A stretch of 64,000 nt of DNA from Paraburkholderia bryophila. GTDB lineage: Bacteria; Pseudomonadota; Gammaproteobacteria; Burkholderiales; Burkholderiaceae. The stretch's first letter is position 1; the number at the start of each line of letters is the position of its first letter. Location: NCBI RefSeq assembly GCF_013409255.1, contig NZ_JACCAS010000001.1, forward strand, positions 2,728,001 to 2,792,000, read 5' to 3'. The notes below the pieces were generated by a model, which did not search any database, was not told the origin of the DNA, and saw nothing but the letters and a program-made list of their open reading frames with translations. Shown here one piece after another: positions 1 to 11,273 of the stretch. The position numbers were made by a program, and so were the translations under genes.

Positions 1-813
1 TTCCTTGGGCGGCGGATAGTCGAGCTGCAGCGTTTCGAAGGTGCGCAACAGCAACTCCGCGACCATCACATTGCGATGCGTTTTCGAGTCGGCCGGAATC
101 ACATACCACGGCGCGTAATCCGTCGAGGTCGCCGCCAACGCGTCGCGATACGCGGACTGGTAGGCGTCCCACTGCTTGCGCGCTTCGAGGTCGGATACGT
201 CGAATTTCCAGTGCTTGCTCGGATCGTCGATACGCGCCTGCAGACGCGTGCGCTGCTCGTCTTTTGAAATGTGCAGCATGCACTTGATGATCGTCGTGCC
301 GCTATCCGCCAGCAGCGCTTCGAACTGGCGAATGTGACGGCAACGCGCCTCGAACGCTTTCGCGTCGAGCGTGCCGAGCACGGTCGGCACCAGCAGGTCT
401 TCGTAGTGACTGCGGTTGAAGATGGTCAGCTCGCCGGCGGCAGGCGCCTGCGAATGCACGCGCCAGAGAAAGTCGTGCGCGAGTTCGACGGGCGTCGGCG
501 CCTTGAACGGCACGATGCGCAGCCCAAGCGGATCGACTTCGTGAAACACCGCGCGGATCGTGCCGTCCTTGCCGCTCGTGTCCATACCTTGCAAAACCAG
601 CAGCACGCGACGCTTCTGTTGCGAGTGCAGTCGCTCTTGCTGCTGGTCGAGCTTCTCGCCGATCTCCGACAAACGGGCCTTGTCCGAGTCTTTCGATCCG
701 GTCGAAAACGGCTTGGATGCCGGGTCGAAAGCGTCGAGCGAGAACTTGCTATTTTTCTTGCCGTCTTCGAAAAACGGCACACGGAAATCGTCGAGTTCGG
801 GTTGCTTCGCCAT
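1..813 (-). CDS. ppk2: PPK2-family polyphosphate kinase (C-terminal end cut by window edge)
   Basis: Transfers phosphate between polyphosphate and nucleotides in the cytoplasm. The 271 residues in the window are nearly the whole length usual for the PPK2 family, and the frame is still open at base 1. A Walker A-like GMDTSGKDG lies near residue 75 and the lid/Walker B-type FNRSHYEDLL near residue 132, both hallmarks of PPK2. The ATG at 813 gives MAKQPELDDF. Whether it favours AMP, ADP or GDP cannot be told from these motifs. A candidate terminator and the end of gatB lie behind its start, so it is probably transcribed on its own. Confidence 0.9.
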   Translation of the reverse strand, partial: MAKQPELDDFRVPFFEDGKKNSKFSLDAFDPASKPFSTGSKDSDKARLSEIGEKLDQQQERLHSQQKRRVLLVLQGMDTSGKDGTIRAVFHEVDPLGLRIVPFKAPTPVELAHDFLWRVHSQAPAAGELTIFNRSHYEDLLVPTVLGTLDAKAFEARCRHIRQFEALLADSGTTIIKCMLHISKDEQRTRLQARIDDPSKHWKFDVSDLEARKQWDAYQSAYRDALAATSTDYAPWYVIPADSKTHRNVMVAELLLRTFETLQLDYPPPKE

Positions 814-848
814 CCACACACTCCGTGATCTGCGTTCAGCGGGCCGGC

Positions 849-881
849 AAAAACGGAGCCCGCAAAATGAAACGGGCCGTT
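849..881 (-). terminator. Candidate rho-independent terminator after gatB
   Basis: Read on the minus strand, a G+C-rich imperfect stem (CGG-CCCG against CGGG-CT-CCG) closes a loop rich in T and is followed by a run of five T. It lies about 80 bases after the gatB stop and before the ppk2 start, where the gatCAB operon should end. The stem carries a two-base bulge, so the call is moderate. Confidence 0.5.
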
Positions 882-961
882 GCCCCACTTTCGTTTCCGG
901 CAACAGCCCGCGGTGGCTCAAGCGCGAAGCCCAAGCCGGTTCTGGTCAACTGAAATTCAAC

Positions 962-2437
962 TCAGGACAGCTTCTTCTTCAGCAGTTCATTCACCTGCGC
1001 CGGATTGGCCTTGCCCTTGGTCGCTTTCATCGCCTGGCCGATCAGCGCGTTGAACGCCTTTTCCTTGCCGGCGCGGAATTCTTCGACCGACTTCGGATTC
1101 GCGGCGAGCACTTCGTCGAGAATCGCTTCCAGCGCGCCGCTGTCCGAAATCTGCTTCAGGCCTTTCGACTCGATGAGGCGGTCGGCGGCGGCTTCGTCGG
1201 TGGCCTTCTCGTCCCAAATCGCGACGAAAATTTCCTTGGCGATCTTGTTCGAGATCGTACCGTCGGCAATGCGTTGCAGCAGCAGCGCGAGTTGCGCGGC
1301 CGACACCGGGCTCGACGCGATATCCAGCCCTTCGCGATTCAGTTGCGACGACACCTCGCCCATCAGCCAGTTCGCCGCGACCTTCGCGTGCGACGGGCCG
1401 ACCTTGACGACCACCGCCTCGTAATACGCGGCCATCGCCTTGCTCGACGTCAGCACGTTCGCGTCGTACGGCGTCAAACCGTATTGCGACACGAAGCGCT
1501 GCTGAATCGCTTCCGGCAGCTCCGTCATCTCGCTCTTCACGCGCTCGATCCATGCCGCGTCGATCATGAGCGGCATCAGATCGGGATCGGGGAAATAGCG
1601 GTAATCGTGCGCGTCTTCCTTGCTGCGCATGGAGCGCGTTTCGCGCTTGTCCGAGTCGTACAGACGCGTTTCCTGCACCACCGTGCCGCCGTCTTCGATC
1701 AGTTCGATCTGACGGCGCACTTCGTACTGGATCGCTTCTTCGAGGAAGCGGAACGAGTTCAGGTTCTTGATCTCGGCACGCGTGCCGAATTCCGCCTGAC
1801 CGACCGGGCGCACCGACACGTTCGCGTCGCAACGGAACGAGCCTTCCTGCATGTTGCCATCGCAGATACCGAGCCACATGACGAGCGTGTGCAACGTCTT
1901 GGCGTAAGCAACCGCTTCCGCCGCGCTGCGCATTTCCGGCTCGGTGACGATTTCGAGCAGCGGCGTGCCCGCGCGATTCAGGTCGATGCCGGTCATGCCC
2001 GCGAAGTCTTCGTGCAGCGACTTGCCCGCGTCTTCCTCGAGGTGAGCGCGCGTCAGGTTGACGACCTTTTCGTACGCTTCCTTGCCGGTCTTTTCATTGG
2101 CCGGGACCTGAATCGTCACCTGGCCGCCCTGCACGACGGGGATTTCGTACTGGCTGATCTGATAGCCCTTCGGCAGATCGGGGTAGAAATAGTTCTTACG
2201 CGCGAAGATGCTGCGCGGCGCCACCGTTCCGCCGATCGCGAGGCCGAATTGAATCGCACGCTCCACTGCGCCGCGGTTCATTACCGGCAACGTGCCCGGC
2301 AACGCCAGATCGACGGGGCTGGCTTGCGTGTTCGGCTCGGCGCCGAACCGCGTGGGCGAGCCGGAGAAAATCTTCGATTGCGTCGACAGTTGCGTGTGGG
2401 TCTCCAGACCGATCACGACTTCCCATTGCTTGGTCAT
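962..2437 (-). CDS. gatB: Aspartyl/glutamyl-tRNA amidotransferase subunit B
   Basis: GatB binds misacylated Glu-tRNA(Gln) or Asp-tRNA(Asn) and, with GatA and GatC, converts it to Gln-tRNA or Asn-tRNA. The 491 residues match family length. The start [13 protein letters not shown], the [16 protein letters not shown] stretch and [15 protein letters not shown] are GatB signatures, and the last third is the tail domain ending in NELLKKKLS. The ATG at 2437 is chosen; a GTG at 2446 overlaps the gatA stop by four bases and would add three residues, so translational coupling is possible with either. It is the last gene of gatC-gatA-gatB. Confidence 0.97.
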   Translation of the reverse strand: MTKQWEVVIGLETHTQLSTQSKIFSGSPTRFGAEPNTQASPVDLALPGTLPVMNRGAVERAIQFGLAIGGTVAPRSIFARKNYFYPDLPKGYQISQYEIPVVQGGQVTIQVPANEKTGKEAYEKVVNLTRAHLEEDAGKSLHEDFAGMTGIDLNRAGTPLLEIVTEPEMRSAAEAVAYAKTLHTLVMWLGICDGNMQEGSFRCDANVSVRPVGQAEFGTRAEIKNLNSFRFLEEAIQYEVRRQIELIEDGGTVVQETRLYDSDKRETRSMRSKEDAHDYRYFPDPDLMPLMIDAAWIERVKSEMTELPEAIQQRFVSQYGLTPYDANVLTSSKAMAAYYEAVVVKVGPSHAKVAANWLMGEVSSQLNREGLDIASSPVSAAQLALLLQRIADGTISNKIAKEIFVAIWDEKATDEAAADRLIESKGLKQISDSGALEAILDEVLAANPKSVEEFRAGKEKAFNALIGQAMKATKGKANPAQVNELLKKKLS

Positions 2438-2442
2438 GGTGC

Positions 2443-3930
2443 TCACACTCCTGCCGGTGCTTGACGATGCCAGTCGGTCGCGCGTTGGAACGCATCGGCC
2501 ACCTGCAGCATCCGGGCTTCATTGAAATAGTTGCCGATGATCTGCAAACCCACCGGACGCTGCACATTCGCGCCCGCGCCGAAACCGCACGGCACGCTCA
2601 TGCCCGGCAAACCGGCAAGGCTCACCGACAGCGTGTAGATGTCGGCCAGATACATCTGCACCGGATCGTCGCCCTTCGCGCCGAGGTCCCATGCCACCGA
2701 CGGCGCGACCGGTCCCATGATCACATCGCACTGCTTGAACGCTTCCTGGAAGTCTTGCGCGATGATGCGGCGAATCTTTTGCGCCTGCAGGTAGTACGCG
2801 TCGTAGTAACCGTGCGACAGCACGTATGCGCCGACCAGAATGCGGCGCTTCACTTCCGGGCCGAAACCTTCGGCACGCGACTTCTTGTACATGTCGAGCA
2901 GATCGCGATACTCCGCGGCGCGATGGCCGAAGCGCACGCCGTCGAAACGCGACAGGTTCGACGAGGCTTCCGCCGGCGCGATCACGTAGTAGACCGGGAT
3001 CGACAGCTCGGTTTTCGGCAGCGAGACTTCCACCAGCGTGGCGCCGAGCGCTTCGTATTGCTTCAACGCGGCGTCGATCGAGGCGCGCACGTCGTCGGCC
3101 AGACCCGCGCCGAAGTATTCCTTCGGCAGGCCGATGCGCAAACCGGCGAGCGGCTTGCCGGCGCTGTCTTCTTTCCACGGCTGGCCGAGGTAGCGCGTGT
3201 AGTCTTCGTCGTCGCGCACGAGGCTGGTCGAATCGCGCTCGTCGAAGCCGGCCATCGCGTTGAGCAACGTTGCGCAATCCGCGGCGCTCTTCGCCATCGG
3301 GCCGCCCTGATCCAGCGACGACGCGAACGCGATCATGCCGTAACGCGACACGCGGCCGTACGTCGGCTTGATACCGGTGATGCCGGAGAACGACGCCGGC
3401 TGACGAATCGAGCCGCCCGTATCCGTGCCGGTTGCGGCGGGCGCGAGACGCGCGGCCACAGCCGCTGCCGAACCGCCCGACGAACCGCCGGGCACGGCCT
3501 TGACATCCCACGGATTCTGCACGGGACCAAAGTACGAATTCTCGTTGGACGAGCCCATCGCGAACTCGTCCATATTGGTCTTGCCCACGCACACCATGCC
3601 GGCATTCTGCAAACGCGCGACGACAGTTGCGTCGAACGGGCTTTCGTAGTTCGACAGCATCTTCGAGCCGGCCGTGGAGCGCCAGCCCTTGGTCACGAAC
3701 ACGTCTTTATGCGCGATCGGCAGGCCGACCAGCGGGCCGGCGTGGCCGGTGTGCAGCAGCGCGTCGGCGGCTTTCGCCTGCGCGAGCGTCAGATCGGGAT
3801 CGACCTGGATGAACGCGTTCAGGCTATTGGCCGCGTCGATCCGCTTCAGATACAACTGCGCCAGTTCGACTGCGGAGCATTCCTTGGCCGCCAGTGCGGC
3901 ACGCAGTTCGGTCAGACTTTTTTCATGCAT
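2443..3930 (-). CDS. gatA: Aspartyl/glutamyl-tRNA amidotransferase subunit A
   Basis: This is the glutaminase subunit of GatCAB and belongs to the amidase-signature family. In 495 residues, the Ser-cisSer-Lys triad can be placed at K75 (AHKDVF), S150 (in GGSSGGSA) and S174 ([11 protein letters not shown]), with spacing as in characterised GatA proteins. It releases ammonia from glutamine, which is channelled to GatB. It lies 72 bp after gatC, and its TGA touches the start of gatB, so the three are one operon in the order C-A-B. Nothing is truncated. Confidence 0.97.
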   Translation of the reverse strand: MHEKSLTELRAALAAKECSAVELAQLYLKRIDAANSLNAFIQVDPDLTLAQAKAADALLHTGHAGPLVGLPIAHKDVFVTKGWRSTAGSKMLSNYESPFDATVVARLQNAGMVCVGKTNMDEFAMGSSNENSYFGPVQNPWDVKAVPGGSSGGSAAAVAARLAPAATGTDTGGSIRQPASFSGITGIKPTYGRVSRYGMIAFASSLDQGGPMAKSAADCATLLNAMAGFDERDSTSLVRDDEDYTRYLGQPWKEDSAGKPLAGLRIGLPKEYFGAGLADDVRASIDAALKQYEALGATLVEVSLPKTELSIPVYYVIAPAEASSNLSRFDGVRFGHRAAEYRDLLDMYKKSRAEGFGPEVKRRILVGAYVLSHGYYDAYYLQAQKIRRIIAQDFQEAFKQCDVIMGPVAPSVAWDLGAKGDDPVQMYLADIYTLSVSLAGLPGMSVPCGFGAGANVQRPVGLQIIGNYFNEARMLQVADAFQRATDWHRQAPAGV

Positions 3931-4002
3931 TGCGTTTTATCCTGAAGAGCGCGGCAGCGCAGTCGCGCTGCCGTGGAGGCATTCGAGCCCGCTACGCGGG
4001 TC

Positions 4003-4302
4003 TTACTCGATCACCTTCGGCACGAGGTACAAGCCGTCTTGCACCGCCGGCGCCGGGCGCTGGAAAGCTTCGCGTTCGACCGTTTCGGTCACCGCGTCAT
4101 TGCGCAGACGCAGCGCGACGTCTTCGATCTGCTCGATCGGATGGGCAAGCGGCGCGATGCCGGTGGTATCGACCGCCTGCATCTGCTCGACGAGGCCGAA
4201 AAAATCATTGAGCTGGACGAGCGTGTGCTCAGCGTCGGCATCAGCCAGTTCGAGCCGCGCGAGGTGCGCGATGCGTTTAACATCGGTCAGGGTCAGAGCC
4301 AT
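4003..4302 (-). CDS. gatC: Aspartyl/glutamyl-tRNA amidotransferase subunit C
   Basis: GatC is the small belt-like subunit that holds GatA and GatB together. The 99-residue product begins [19 protein letters not shown] and ends with a [14 protein letters not shown] tail, both typical. An open frame extends upstream to 4653, but family alignment and the lack of conservation upstream favour the ATG at 4302. It heads gatCAB and faces mreB across a 390-bp divergent region. Confidence 0.95.
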   Translation of the reverse strand: MALTLTDVKRIAHLARLELADADAEHTLVQLNDFFGLVEQMQAVDTTGIAPLAHPIEQIEDVALRLRNDAVTETVEREAFQRPAPAVQDGLYLVPKVIE

Positions 4303-4692
4303 GCAGTCACCGGAAAATGTGGTGGAACGCCGCCGCAAGGAAAAAACAATGCTGCGACAGCGGGTTACGACGCTGGAGGAAGACCTCGAAAAAGGGGTCA
4401 GCGGCGGCAAAAAGTGCCGTCCGTTTCCTTCAAAACATCCAAAATTATAAGGTATCATTACGCGTTCGACCCAAACCCGGACCGACTTACCAAGGCCTTT
4501 CGAACAATTCCCACAAGATCGTTCGGATTTCCAACCTGGCTTTGCAACGGCCTCCGGTAGACTCCCTCGCAGCTTCAAGTTCCTGTGGCGCCGCTTGTTG
4601 CACCGCTTGCGCCCGGTTGAAGCTGTTATTTTTTCCGCTGCCGCCCTACGCATACGTTGCGAGGCCCGGCCCCAAGCGAGACAGGATTTTGA
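4303..4692. promoter_or_regulatory. Divergent gatC / mreB control region
   Basis: There is no gene in these 390 bases. On the minus strand a perfect TATAAT lies at 4444-4449, about 140 bases before gatC, in the most A+T-rich patch of the interval, and is the best candidate for the gatCAB -10 element. The -35 partner is unclear: a TTGGGT sits 19 bases upstream, wider than ideal. For mreB only a modest ribosome binding site (AGGA six bases before the ATG) is seen, with no convincing promoter pair. Confidence 0.5.
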
Positions 4693-5736
<1,044 letters not shown>

Positions 5737-5889
5737 GCGAGCCCGTCTCCATGTCAGTAGCGCGGATCTGGCACTCGGCCCCTTGCGGGCCGGTTTGCCA
5801 TTGGCTGGGCCACCCAGCCTCCGCGCGCTGAACGCGCGTTCCTCGCGCGCCGCCGTCTCACCCAACCGCTCACGCCCCCGGCGCCGACC

Positions 5890-7017
5890 ATGGAATACAG
5901 TCCGCCGCCCCTGTTCAAGCAAGGCCCATCCGCCCTCGCCCGACTGGTGTTTTTCGTCGTGCTGGCGCTGGCCCTGCTGATCTCCGACGCACGCTTCAAA
6001 ACGCTCGAAATCGTTCGCGGCGTGCTCGGCGCGGGTCTTTATCCGTTGCAACGCGCGGCGCTCGTGCCGCGTGACGTCTTTATGGGCGCCGCCGACCTGG
6101 CCGTGACCAGCGCCACATTGCGCAGCGAGAACGACAAGCTGCGCACCAAAGATCTGCAACTCTCGCAGCAAGCCAATACGGCCGCCGAACTGGCGGCGGA
6201 AAACGGCCATCTGCGCGCGCTGTTGCAACTGTCGCAGCGCTCAGCCACTGAATCGCTGCCCGCCGAAATCCAGTACGACACGCGCGACCCGTTCACGCAG
6301 AAAGTGGTGATCGGCCGTGGTGCGCAGCAAGGCATTCAGAACGGCTCGCCAGTCGTCAATGAAGACGGCGTGATCGGTCAGGTCACCCGCGTGTTCCCGC
6401 TGCAAGCCGAAGTGACGCTGCTCACCGACAAAGATCAGGCCGTGCCCGTGCAGATCGTGCGCACCGGTTTGCGTAGCGTGATCTACGGCACGCCGAAGGG
6501 CGACACGCTCGACCTGCGCTTCGTGCCGATCAGCGCCGACGTGCAAACCGGCGACGAACTCGTCACCAGCGGACTCGACGGCACCTATCCGCCGGGACTG
6601 CCGGTTGCCAAGGTGGTACGCGTCGACAAGCAGGCGGATACGGCGTTCGCGCGCGTGATCTGTCTGCCGATCGCGCCGGTGCGTGGCGCGCGGCAACTGC
6701 TGGTGCTGCACTACCTGAACAATGTGCCGCCGCGGCCGGCTGAAGAACCCGACGCGGCCACCATCGCCAAAGACGCGAAGGCGAAGAAGGGTAATAAGCC
6801 GGCGGACGGCAAGGCCGCAGCGGATAAATCCGCGCTGGCCAAGTCGAGTGACAAAACCGCGGGTGAAAAGGCCGCAGCCGACAAACCGGCCGCTGCCAGG
6901 TCGTCCGAGAAAGCCCCGGCCAAATCCACTGCCGCAGAGAAAAAATCCGCCGCCGAAAAGAAGCCGGCCGCCGAAAAGAACGCGAAGCCGCAAGCCACGC
7001 CTGGGGCGCAGCCATGA
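5890..7017 (+). CDS. mreC: Rod shape-determining protein MreC with Lys/Ala-rich tail
   Basis: MreC is an inner-membrane scaffold of the elongasome that links MreB to PBP2 and RodA. It has a single membrane segment around residues 18-38, a periplasmic coiled coil around 70-115 and the two-lobed MreC domain to about residue 285. Roughly the last 80 residues are low complexity, rich in K, A, P and E, with repeated AAEKK- and DKPAA-like units. Such tails are common in burkholderial MreC but of no known function. The end overlaps mreD by four bases, indicating coupling. Confidence 0.95.
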   Translation: MEYSPPPLFKQGPSALARLVFFVVLALALLISDARFKTLEIVRGVLGAGLYPLQRAALVPRDVFMGAADLAVTSATLRSENDKLRTKDLQLSQQANTAAELAAENGHLRALLQLSQRSATESLPAEIQYDTRDPFTQKVVIGRGAQQGIQNGSPVVNEDGVIGQVTRVFPLQAEVTLLTDKDQAVPVQIVRTGLRSVIYGTPKGDTLDLRFVPISADVQTGDELVTSGLDGTYPPGLPVAKVVRVDKQADTAFARVICLPIAPVRGARQLLVLHYLNNVPPRPAEEPDAATIAKDAKAKKGNKPADGKAAADKSALAKSSDKTAGEKAAADKPAAARSSEKAPAKSTAAEKKSAAEKKPAAEKNAKPQATPGAQP

Positions 7018-7526
7018 ACCGTCCGCAATACATCCTGCAGCCGGTCAATCCGTACTTCATCTCCTTCAGCCTCGCCGCGGCGTTCCTGCTGAACCTGATG
7101 CCGTGGGGGCGCCTCATCGGCGTGCCGGATTTCGTCGCGCTCGTGCTGCTGTTCTGGAACGTGCACCAGCCGCGCAAGGTCGGCATGGGCATCGCGTTTT
7201 TCCTCGGTTTGCTGATGGACGTGCATAACGCCAGCCTGCTCGGCGAGCACGCGCTGGCGTATACGTTGTTGTCGTACGGCGCGATTACGATCCACCGCCG
7301 GGTGCTGTGGATGTCGCTCGGCGTGCAGACCTTCGCGGTCATGCCGCTGCTGGTGATCGCGCAACTGGTGCCGTTCGTGATCCGTCTGCTGACGGGCGCG
7401 GCGTTTCCGGGTTGGGGTTATCTGATCGACGGTTTCGTCGAAGCCGCGCTGTGGCCCATCGCCAGCATGCTGCTGCTGATGCCGCAGCGTCGCCCGGCCG
7501 ATCCGGACGATACCCGGCCGATTTGA
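7014..7526 (+). CDS. mreD: Rod shape-determining membrane protein MreD
   Basis: This 170-residue, strongly hydrophobic protein has about five membrane segments and fits the MreD family in size and place. It acts in the inner membrane with MreC. The frame contains the GLLMDVHNASLLGEHAL stretch typical of proteobacterial MreD. Its ATG overlaps the mreC stop. A 154-bp spacer then leads to mrdA. Confidence 0.93.
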   Translation: MNRPQYILQPVNPYFISFSLAAAFLLNLMPWGRLIGVPDFVALVLLFWNVHQPRKVGMGIAFFLGLLMDVHNASLLGEHALAYTLLSYGAITIHRRVLWMSLGVQTFAVMPLLVIAQLVPFVIRLLTGAAFPGWGYLIDGFVEAALWPIASMLLLMPQRRPADPDDTRPI

Positions 7527-7680
7527 CCCTGCCAGCGCGCGCCGGGCGTCCAGGCGGTTCCATCGGCATGGAGCCTACGCCGCCGGCCTGCGCAACGCGC
7601 GTCGCTGTTCATGCCTCCCGGTTCCGGCCGGATTGGGCGCACACTCATGATGGCCGTCACCCGGCCTTTTGCAGAATCGC

Positions 7681-10026
7681 ATGACCGAATTCAAGGACAC
7701 TCAGCAACAGCTCTCGAAGTTCCGCCTGCGCGTCGCGGCGGCGGGCCTGTTCGTGTTCGTCTGCTTCGGGCTGATCGGCTTCCGTTTCCTATACCTGCAG
7801 GTCTGGCACTACAGCAAATACTCGCTGCAGGCCGATGAAAACCGCATTTCCGTCGCGCCGATCGTGCCGAACCGCGGCATCATCACCGATCGTAACGGCG
7901 TGGTGCTGGCCAAGAACTACTCGGCCTACACGCTCGAACTGACGCCGTCGAAACTCAACGACTCGATCGAAAACGTGATCGACAACCTGGCTACGGTCGT
8001 CTCGATCGACGCCCGCGACCGCCGCCGCTTCAAGAAGCTGCAGGAAGACTCGAAGAACTTCGAGAGCCTGCCGATCCGTACCCGCCTGACCGACGACGAA
8101 GTCGCGCGTTTCACCGCGCAGCGTTTCCGCTTCCCCGGCGTTGAAGTGCGCGCGCGGCTGTTCCGCCAGTATCCGCTCGGGCCGACCGCGGCGCATGTGA
8201 TCGGCTATATCGGGCGGATTTCGCAGCGCGATCAGGATCGTATCGACGACGCCAGCGACCAGAACGACAGCGATCCGGACCACTACGATCCGCGTCTGGA
8301 CGCGAACAACTACAAGGGCACCGACTACATCGGCAAGATCGGCGTCGAGCAGAGTTATGAAACCGAGCTGCACGGCCAGACCGGTTTCGAAGAAGTGGAA
8401 GTGACCGCCGGCGGCCGGCCGGTGCGCACCTTGTCGCGCACCCAGGCCACGCCCGGCAACAACCTCGAACTGTCGCTGGATATCGGCTTGCAGCAGGTCG
8501 CCGAGCAGGCGTTTGCGGGTCGCCGCGGCGCGCTGGTCGCGATCGAACCGGCTACCGGCGACGTGCTCGCGTTCGTCTCGGCGCCGAGCTTCGATCCGAA
8601 TTCGTTCGTCGACGGTATCGACCAGCAGACCTGGGACGACCTGAACAACTCGCCGGATCACCCGCTGCTGAACCGTCCGCTGCATGGTACTTATCCGCCG
8701 GGTTCGACGTATAAGCCGTTCATGGCGCTCGCCGCGCTGACACTGCATAAGCGAACGACGGGCTGGGGCTTCCAGGATCCGGGTTCGTACACGTTCGGCG
8801 GCCACACGTTCCGCAACGACGTGCGCTCGGGTCAGGGCTGGGTCGACATGAACCGCGCGATCGTCGTATCGAACGACACGTATTTCTACATGCTCGCGCA
8901 CGACCTCGGCGTCAACAACATCGCCAACTTCATGAAGCCATGGGGCTTCGGCCAGATTACCGGCATCGACATTTCCGGCGAAGCGCGCGGCATCCTGCCT
9001 TCCACGGACTGGAAACGCAAGGCGTACCACAAGCCCGAGCAGCAGCGCTGGTACGAAGGCGAAACGATCAGTCTCGGCATCGGTCAGGGCTACAACTCGT
9101 TCACCATTCTGCAGCTCGCGCACGCCACGGCGACGCTCGCGAACAACGGCGTCGTGATGAAGCCGCACCTCGTGCGCGACATCGAGAATCCGATCACCAA
9201 AGAGACTCGCGCCGTGGTGCGCGATCCGAGCGACAAGATCGCCGTCAAGCAGGCGGACATCGACTTCATCAAGCACGCCATGGCCGAAGTGGTCACCAAC
9301 GGTACGGCGTCGAAATTGTTTATCGGCGCACCGTATCAAGCGGCCGGCAAGACCGGCACGGCCCAGGTCTACTCGCTGCAAGGCGCGAACTACAAGGGTC
9401 ACGCGATCGCCGAGCATCTGCGCGACCACGCGCTGTTCATCGCTTTCGCGCCGGTCGACAACCCCAAGATCGCGCTCGCGCTGATCGTCGAAAACGGTGG
9501 CTGGGGCGCGGAATCGGCCGGTCCGATCGCGCGCAAGGTGCTCGATTACTACCTCGTCGGCAAGAACAAGCCGGGCGCTCAGGCGGCGGCGATTGCCGCA
9601 GCGGCATCGGCGACGCAGGATGCGTCCGCGCCGGTAGTCGGCGGCGCACCGGCTTCCGAGGAACCCGCCGTGCAGCCGGTCAAGATTGCCGCTGGGTTTA
9701 CGGCACTGCCGATTCCCGGTGCGGCTTCGGCGGCGGTTGCTGCCTCGGCGGCTGAGGCGGCGTCCGCTGCGGCTTCGGCAGCGGCGCTTGGTGCTGGTGC
9801 TGGCGCTGGCGGTACAGCGACGGCCGCCAAGGGGGCTTCGGCTTCAGCCTCTACGTCCACCTCCACCTCCACCGCTACAAAAAATCCGGCGCCGCGTAAG
9901 CCAGGCGCCCCGCATAAGCCCCGTCCCGCCAGCGAGCCGGCGCCGACCGCCGCAGCGCCGTCGCGGGATGACGGCATTGAAGCCACGTCGCCACGCCAGC
10001 CGGTTGCCGGCGGCATCGACGAGTAA
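7681..10026 (+). CDS. mrdA: Penicillin-binding protein 2 (elongasome transpeptidase)
   Basis: PBP2 cross-links peptidoglycan during cell elongation, paired with RodA. One N-terminal membrane anchor (about residues 17-40) is followed by the pedestal domain and the transpeptidase domain with S342-T-Y-K345, S397-N-D and K557-T-G. The 781 residues exceed the usual 620-650 because about 145 residues follow the enzyme domain; they are rich in Ala, Ser, Thr and Pro, with an alternating Ser-Thr run and a basic Pro-rich end. The ATG at 7681 (MTEFKD) is preferred to one four codons upstream. It lies ten bases before rodA. Confidence 0.96.
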   Translation: MTEFKDTQQQLSKFRLRVAAAGLFVFVCFGLIGFRFLYLQVWHYSKYSLQADENRISVAPIVPNRGIITDRNGVVLAKNYSAYTLELTPSKLNDSIENVIDNLATVVSIDARDRRRFKKLQEDSKNFESLPIRTRLTDDEVARFTAQRFRFPGVEVRARLFRQYPLGPTAAHVIGYIGRISQRDQDRIDDASDQNDSDPDHYDPRLDANNYKGTDYIGKIGVEQSYETELHGQTGFEEVEVTAGGRPVRTLSRTQATPGNNLELSLDIGLQQVAEQAFAGRRGALVAIEPATGDVLAFVSAPSFDPNSFVDGIDQQTWDDLNNSPDHPLLNRPLHGTYPPGSTYKPFMALAALTLHKRTTGWGFQDPGSYTFGGHTFRNDVRSGQGWVDMNRAIVVSNDTYFYMLAHDLGVNNIANFMKPWGFGQITGIDISGEARGILPSTDWKRKAYHKPEQQRWYEGETISLGIGQGYNSFTILQLAHATATLANNGVVMKPHLVRDIENPITKETRAVVRDPSDKIAVKQADIDFIKHAMAEVVTNGTASKLFIGAPYQAAGKTGTAQVYSLQGANYKGHAIAEHLRDHALFIAFAPVDNPKIALALIVENGGWGAESAGPIARKVLDYYLVGKNKPGAQAAAIAAAASATQDASAPVVGGAPASEEPAVQPVKIAAGFTALPIPGAASAAVAASAAEAASAAASAAALGAGAGAGGTATAAKGASASASTSTSTSTATKNPAPRKPGAPHKPRPASEPAPTAAAPSRDDGIEATSPRQPVAGGIDE

Positions 10027-10036
10027 GGAGAAAGGC

Positions 10037-11185
10037 ATGCAATTCGACAAGCGCGCCTGGCTCGACCGCATCAAGCGGATGTTCGCGGGCTTCGACCGCC
10101 CGCTCGCGCTGATCGTGTTCCTGCTGCTGTGCGTCGGCATCGTGACGCTGTACAGCGCGAGCCTGGATGTTCCCGGTCGCGTGGAAGACCAGTTGCGCAA
10201 CATTCTGCTGACGTTCGTGCTGATGTGGGGGCTCGCCAATGTGCCACCCACCACGCTGCTGCGCTTCGCGGTTCCGCTCTATACGTTCGGGATCGCGCTA
10301 CTCGTTGCGGTCGCGATGTTCGGTCTCACGCGCAAGGGCGCGAAGCGCTGGATCAACGTCGGCGTGGTGATCCAGCCATCGGAAATCCTCAAGATCGCGA
10401 CACCGCTGATGCTCGCCTGGTACTACCAGCGCCGCGAAGGCGTGATGCGCTGGTACGACTACCTGGTCGGCTTCGTGATCCTCGCGGTGCCGGTCGGCCT
10501 GATCGCCAAGCAGCCCGACCTCGGCACCGCCGTGCTGGTGTTCGCAGCCGGTTTCTTCGTGATTTACTTCGCGGGCCTGAGTTTCAAGCTGATCGTGCCG
10601 GTGCTGGTGGCGGGCGTGATCGCGGTCGCCGCGATCGCGACGTTCCAGGACAAGATCTGTCAGCCCGAAGTGCAATGGCCGTTGATGCACGATTATCAGA
10701 AGCACCGCATCTGTACGCTGCTCGATCCGACTTCCGATCCGCTCGGCAAGGGCTTCCACACGATCCAGGCGGTGATTGCGATCGGCTCCGGCGGACCGCT
10801 CGGCAAAGGCTGGCTGAAGGGCACCCAGGCGCATCTGGAGTTCATCCCCGAGAAGCACACCGACTTTATCTTCGCGGTGTTTTCGGAGGAGTTCGGCTTG
10901 GCGGGCGGCGTCGTGCTGCTCACGCTTTACATGCTGCTCATAGCGCGCGGGCTATATATCGCGGCCAATGGCGCGACGCTGTTCGGGCGATTGCTCGCGG
11001 GCTCGCTGACCATGGCGTTCTTCACCTATGCGTTCGTCAATATCGGCATGGTGAGCGGTATCTTGCCGGTGGTCGGCGTGCCGTTGCCGTTCATGAGTTA
11101 CGGCGGCACCGCGCTGACGACGCTGGGGGTCGCGATCGGCCTCATCATGAGCATCGCGCGGCAGAAACGCTTGATGCAGAGTTAG
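10037..11185 (+). CDS. rodA: SEDS peptidoglycan polymerase RodA
   Basis: RodA polymerises lipid II into glycan strands in the inner membrane and works with PBP2. The 382 residues contain about ten membrane segments. SEDS signatures are visible: KGAKRWINVG, QPSEILKIATPL, KQPDLGTA and the late FIPEKHTDFIFAVFSEEFG. A good ribosome binding site (AAGGAG) lies seven bases before the ATG at 10037, which is better than the long upstream extension of the same frame. It is the last gene of the operon, followed at once by a strong terminator. Confidence 0.97.
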   Translation: MQFDKRAWLDRIKRMFAGFDRPLALIVFLLLCVGIVTLYSASLDVPGRVEDQLRNILLTFVLMWGLANVPPTTLLRFAVPLYTFGIALLVAVAMFGLTRKGAKRWINVGVVIQPSEILKIATPLMLAWYYQRREGVMRWYDYLVGFVILAVPVGLIAKQPDLGTAVLVFAAGFFVIYFAGLSFKLIVPVLVAGVIAVAAIATFQDKICQPEVQWPLMHDYQKHRICTLLDPTSDPLGKGFHTIQAVIAIGSGGPLGKGWLKGTQAHLEFIPEKHTDFIFAVFSEEFGLAGGVVLLTLYMLLIARGLYIAANGATLFGRLLAGSLTMAFFTYAFVNIGMVSGILPVVGVPLPFMSYGGTALTTLGVAIGLIMSIARQKRLMQS

Positions 11186-11213
11186 CGGCGCTTTTTCAGG
11201 CGACGTTGATTTA

Positions 11214-11261
11214 GAAACAGAAGGGGCGCAGTTCAATTGAACTGCGCCCCTTCTGTTTTTA
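11214..11261. terminator. Strong bidirectional terminator after rodA
   Basis: An almost perfect hairpin lies between the converging rodA and Sel1-protein genes. The arm AACAGAAGGGGCGCAGTTCA meets its exact complement around the centre near 11237-11238. One side ends in a T run and the other begins with AAA, so it can stop transcription from both directions. Confidence 0.92.
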
Positions 11262-11273
11262 CCGCCGCCGTTT

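Noticed and set aside
560..3945. Long open frames on the plus strand opposite gatB and gatA (560-2464, 2461-3945)
   Set aside because: They mirror gatBA codon by codon in a GC-rich genome, have Arg/His-rich composition, no ribosome binding sites and no family motif.
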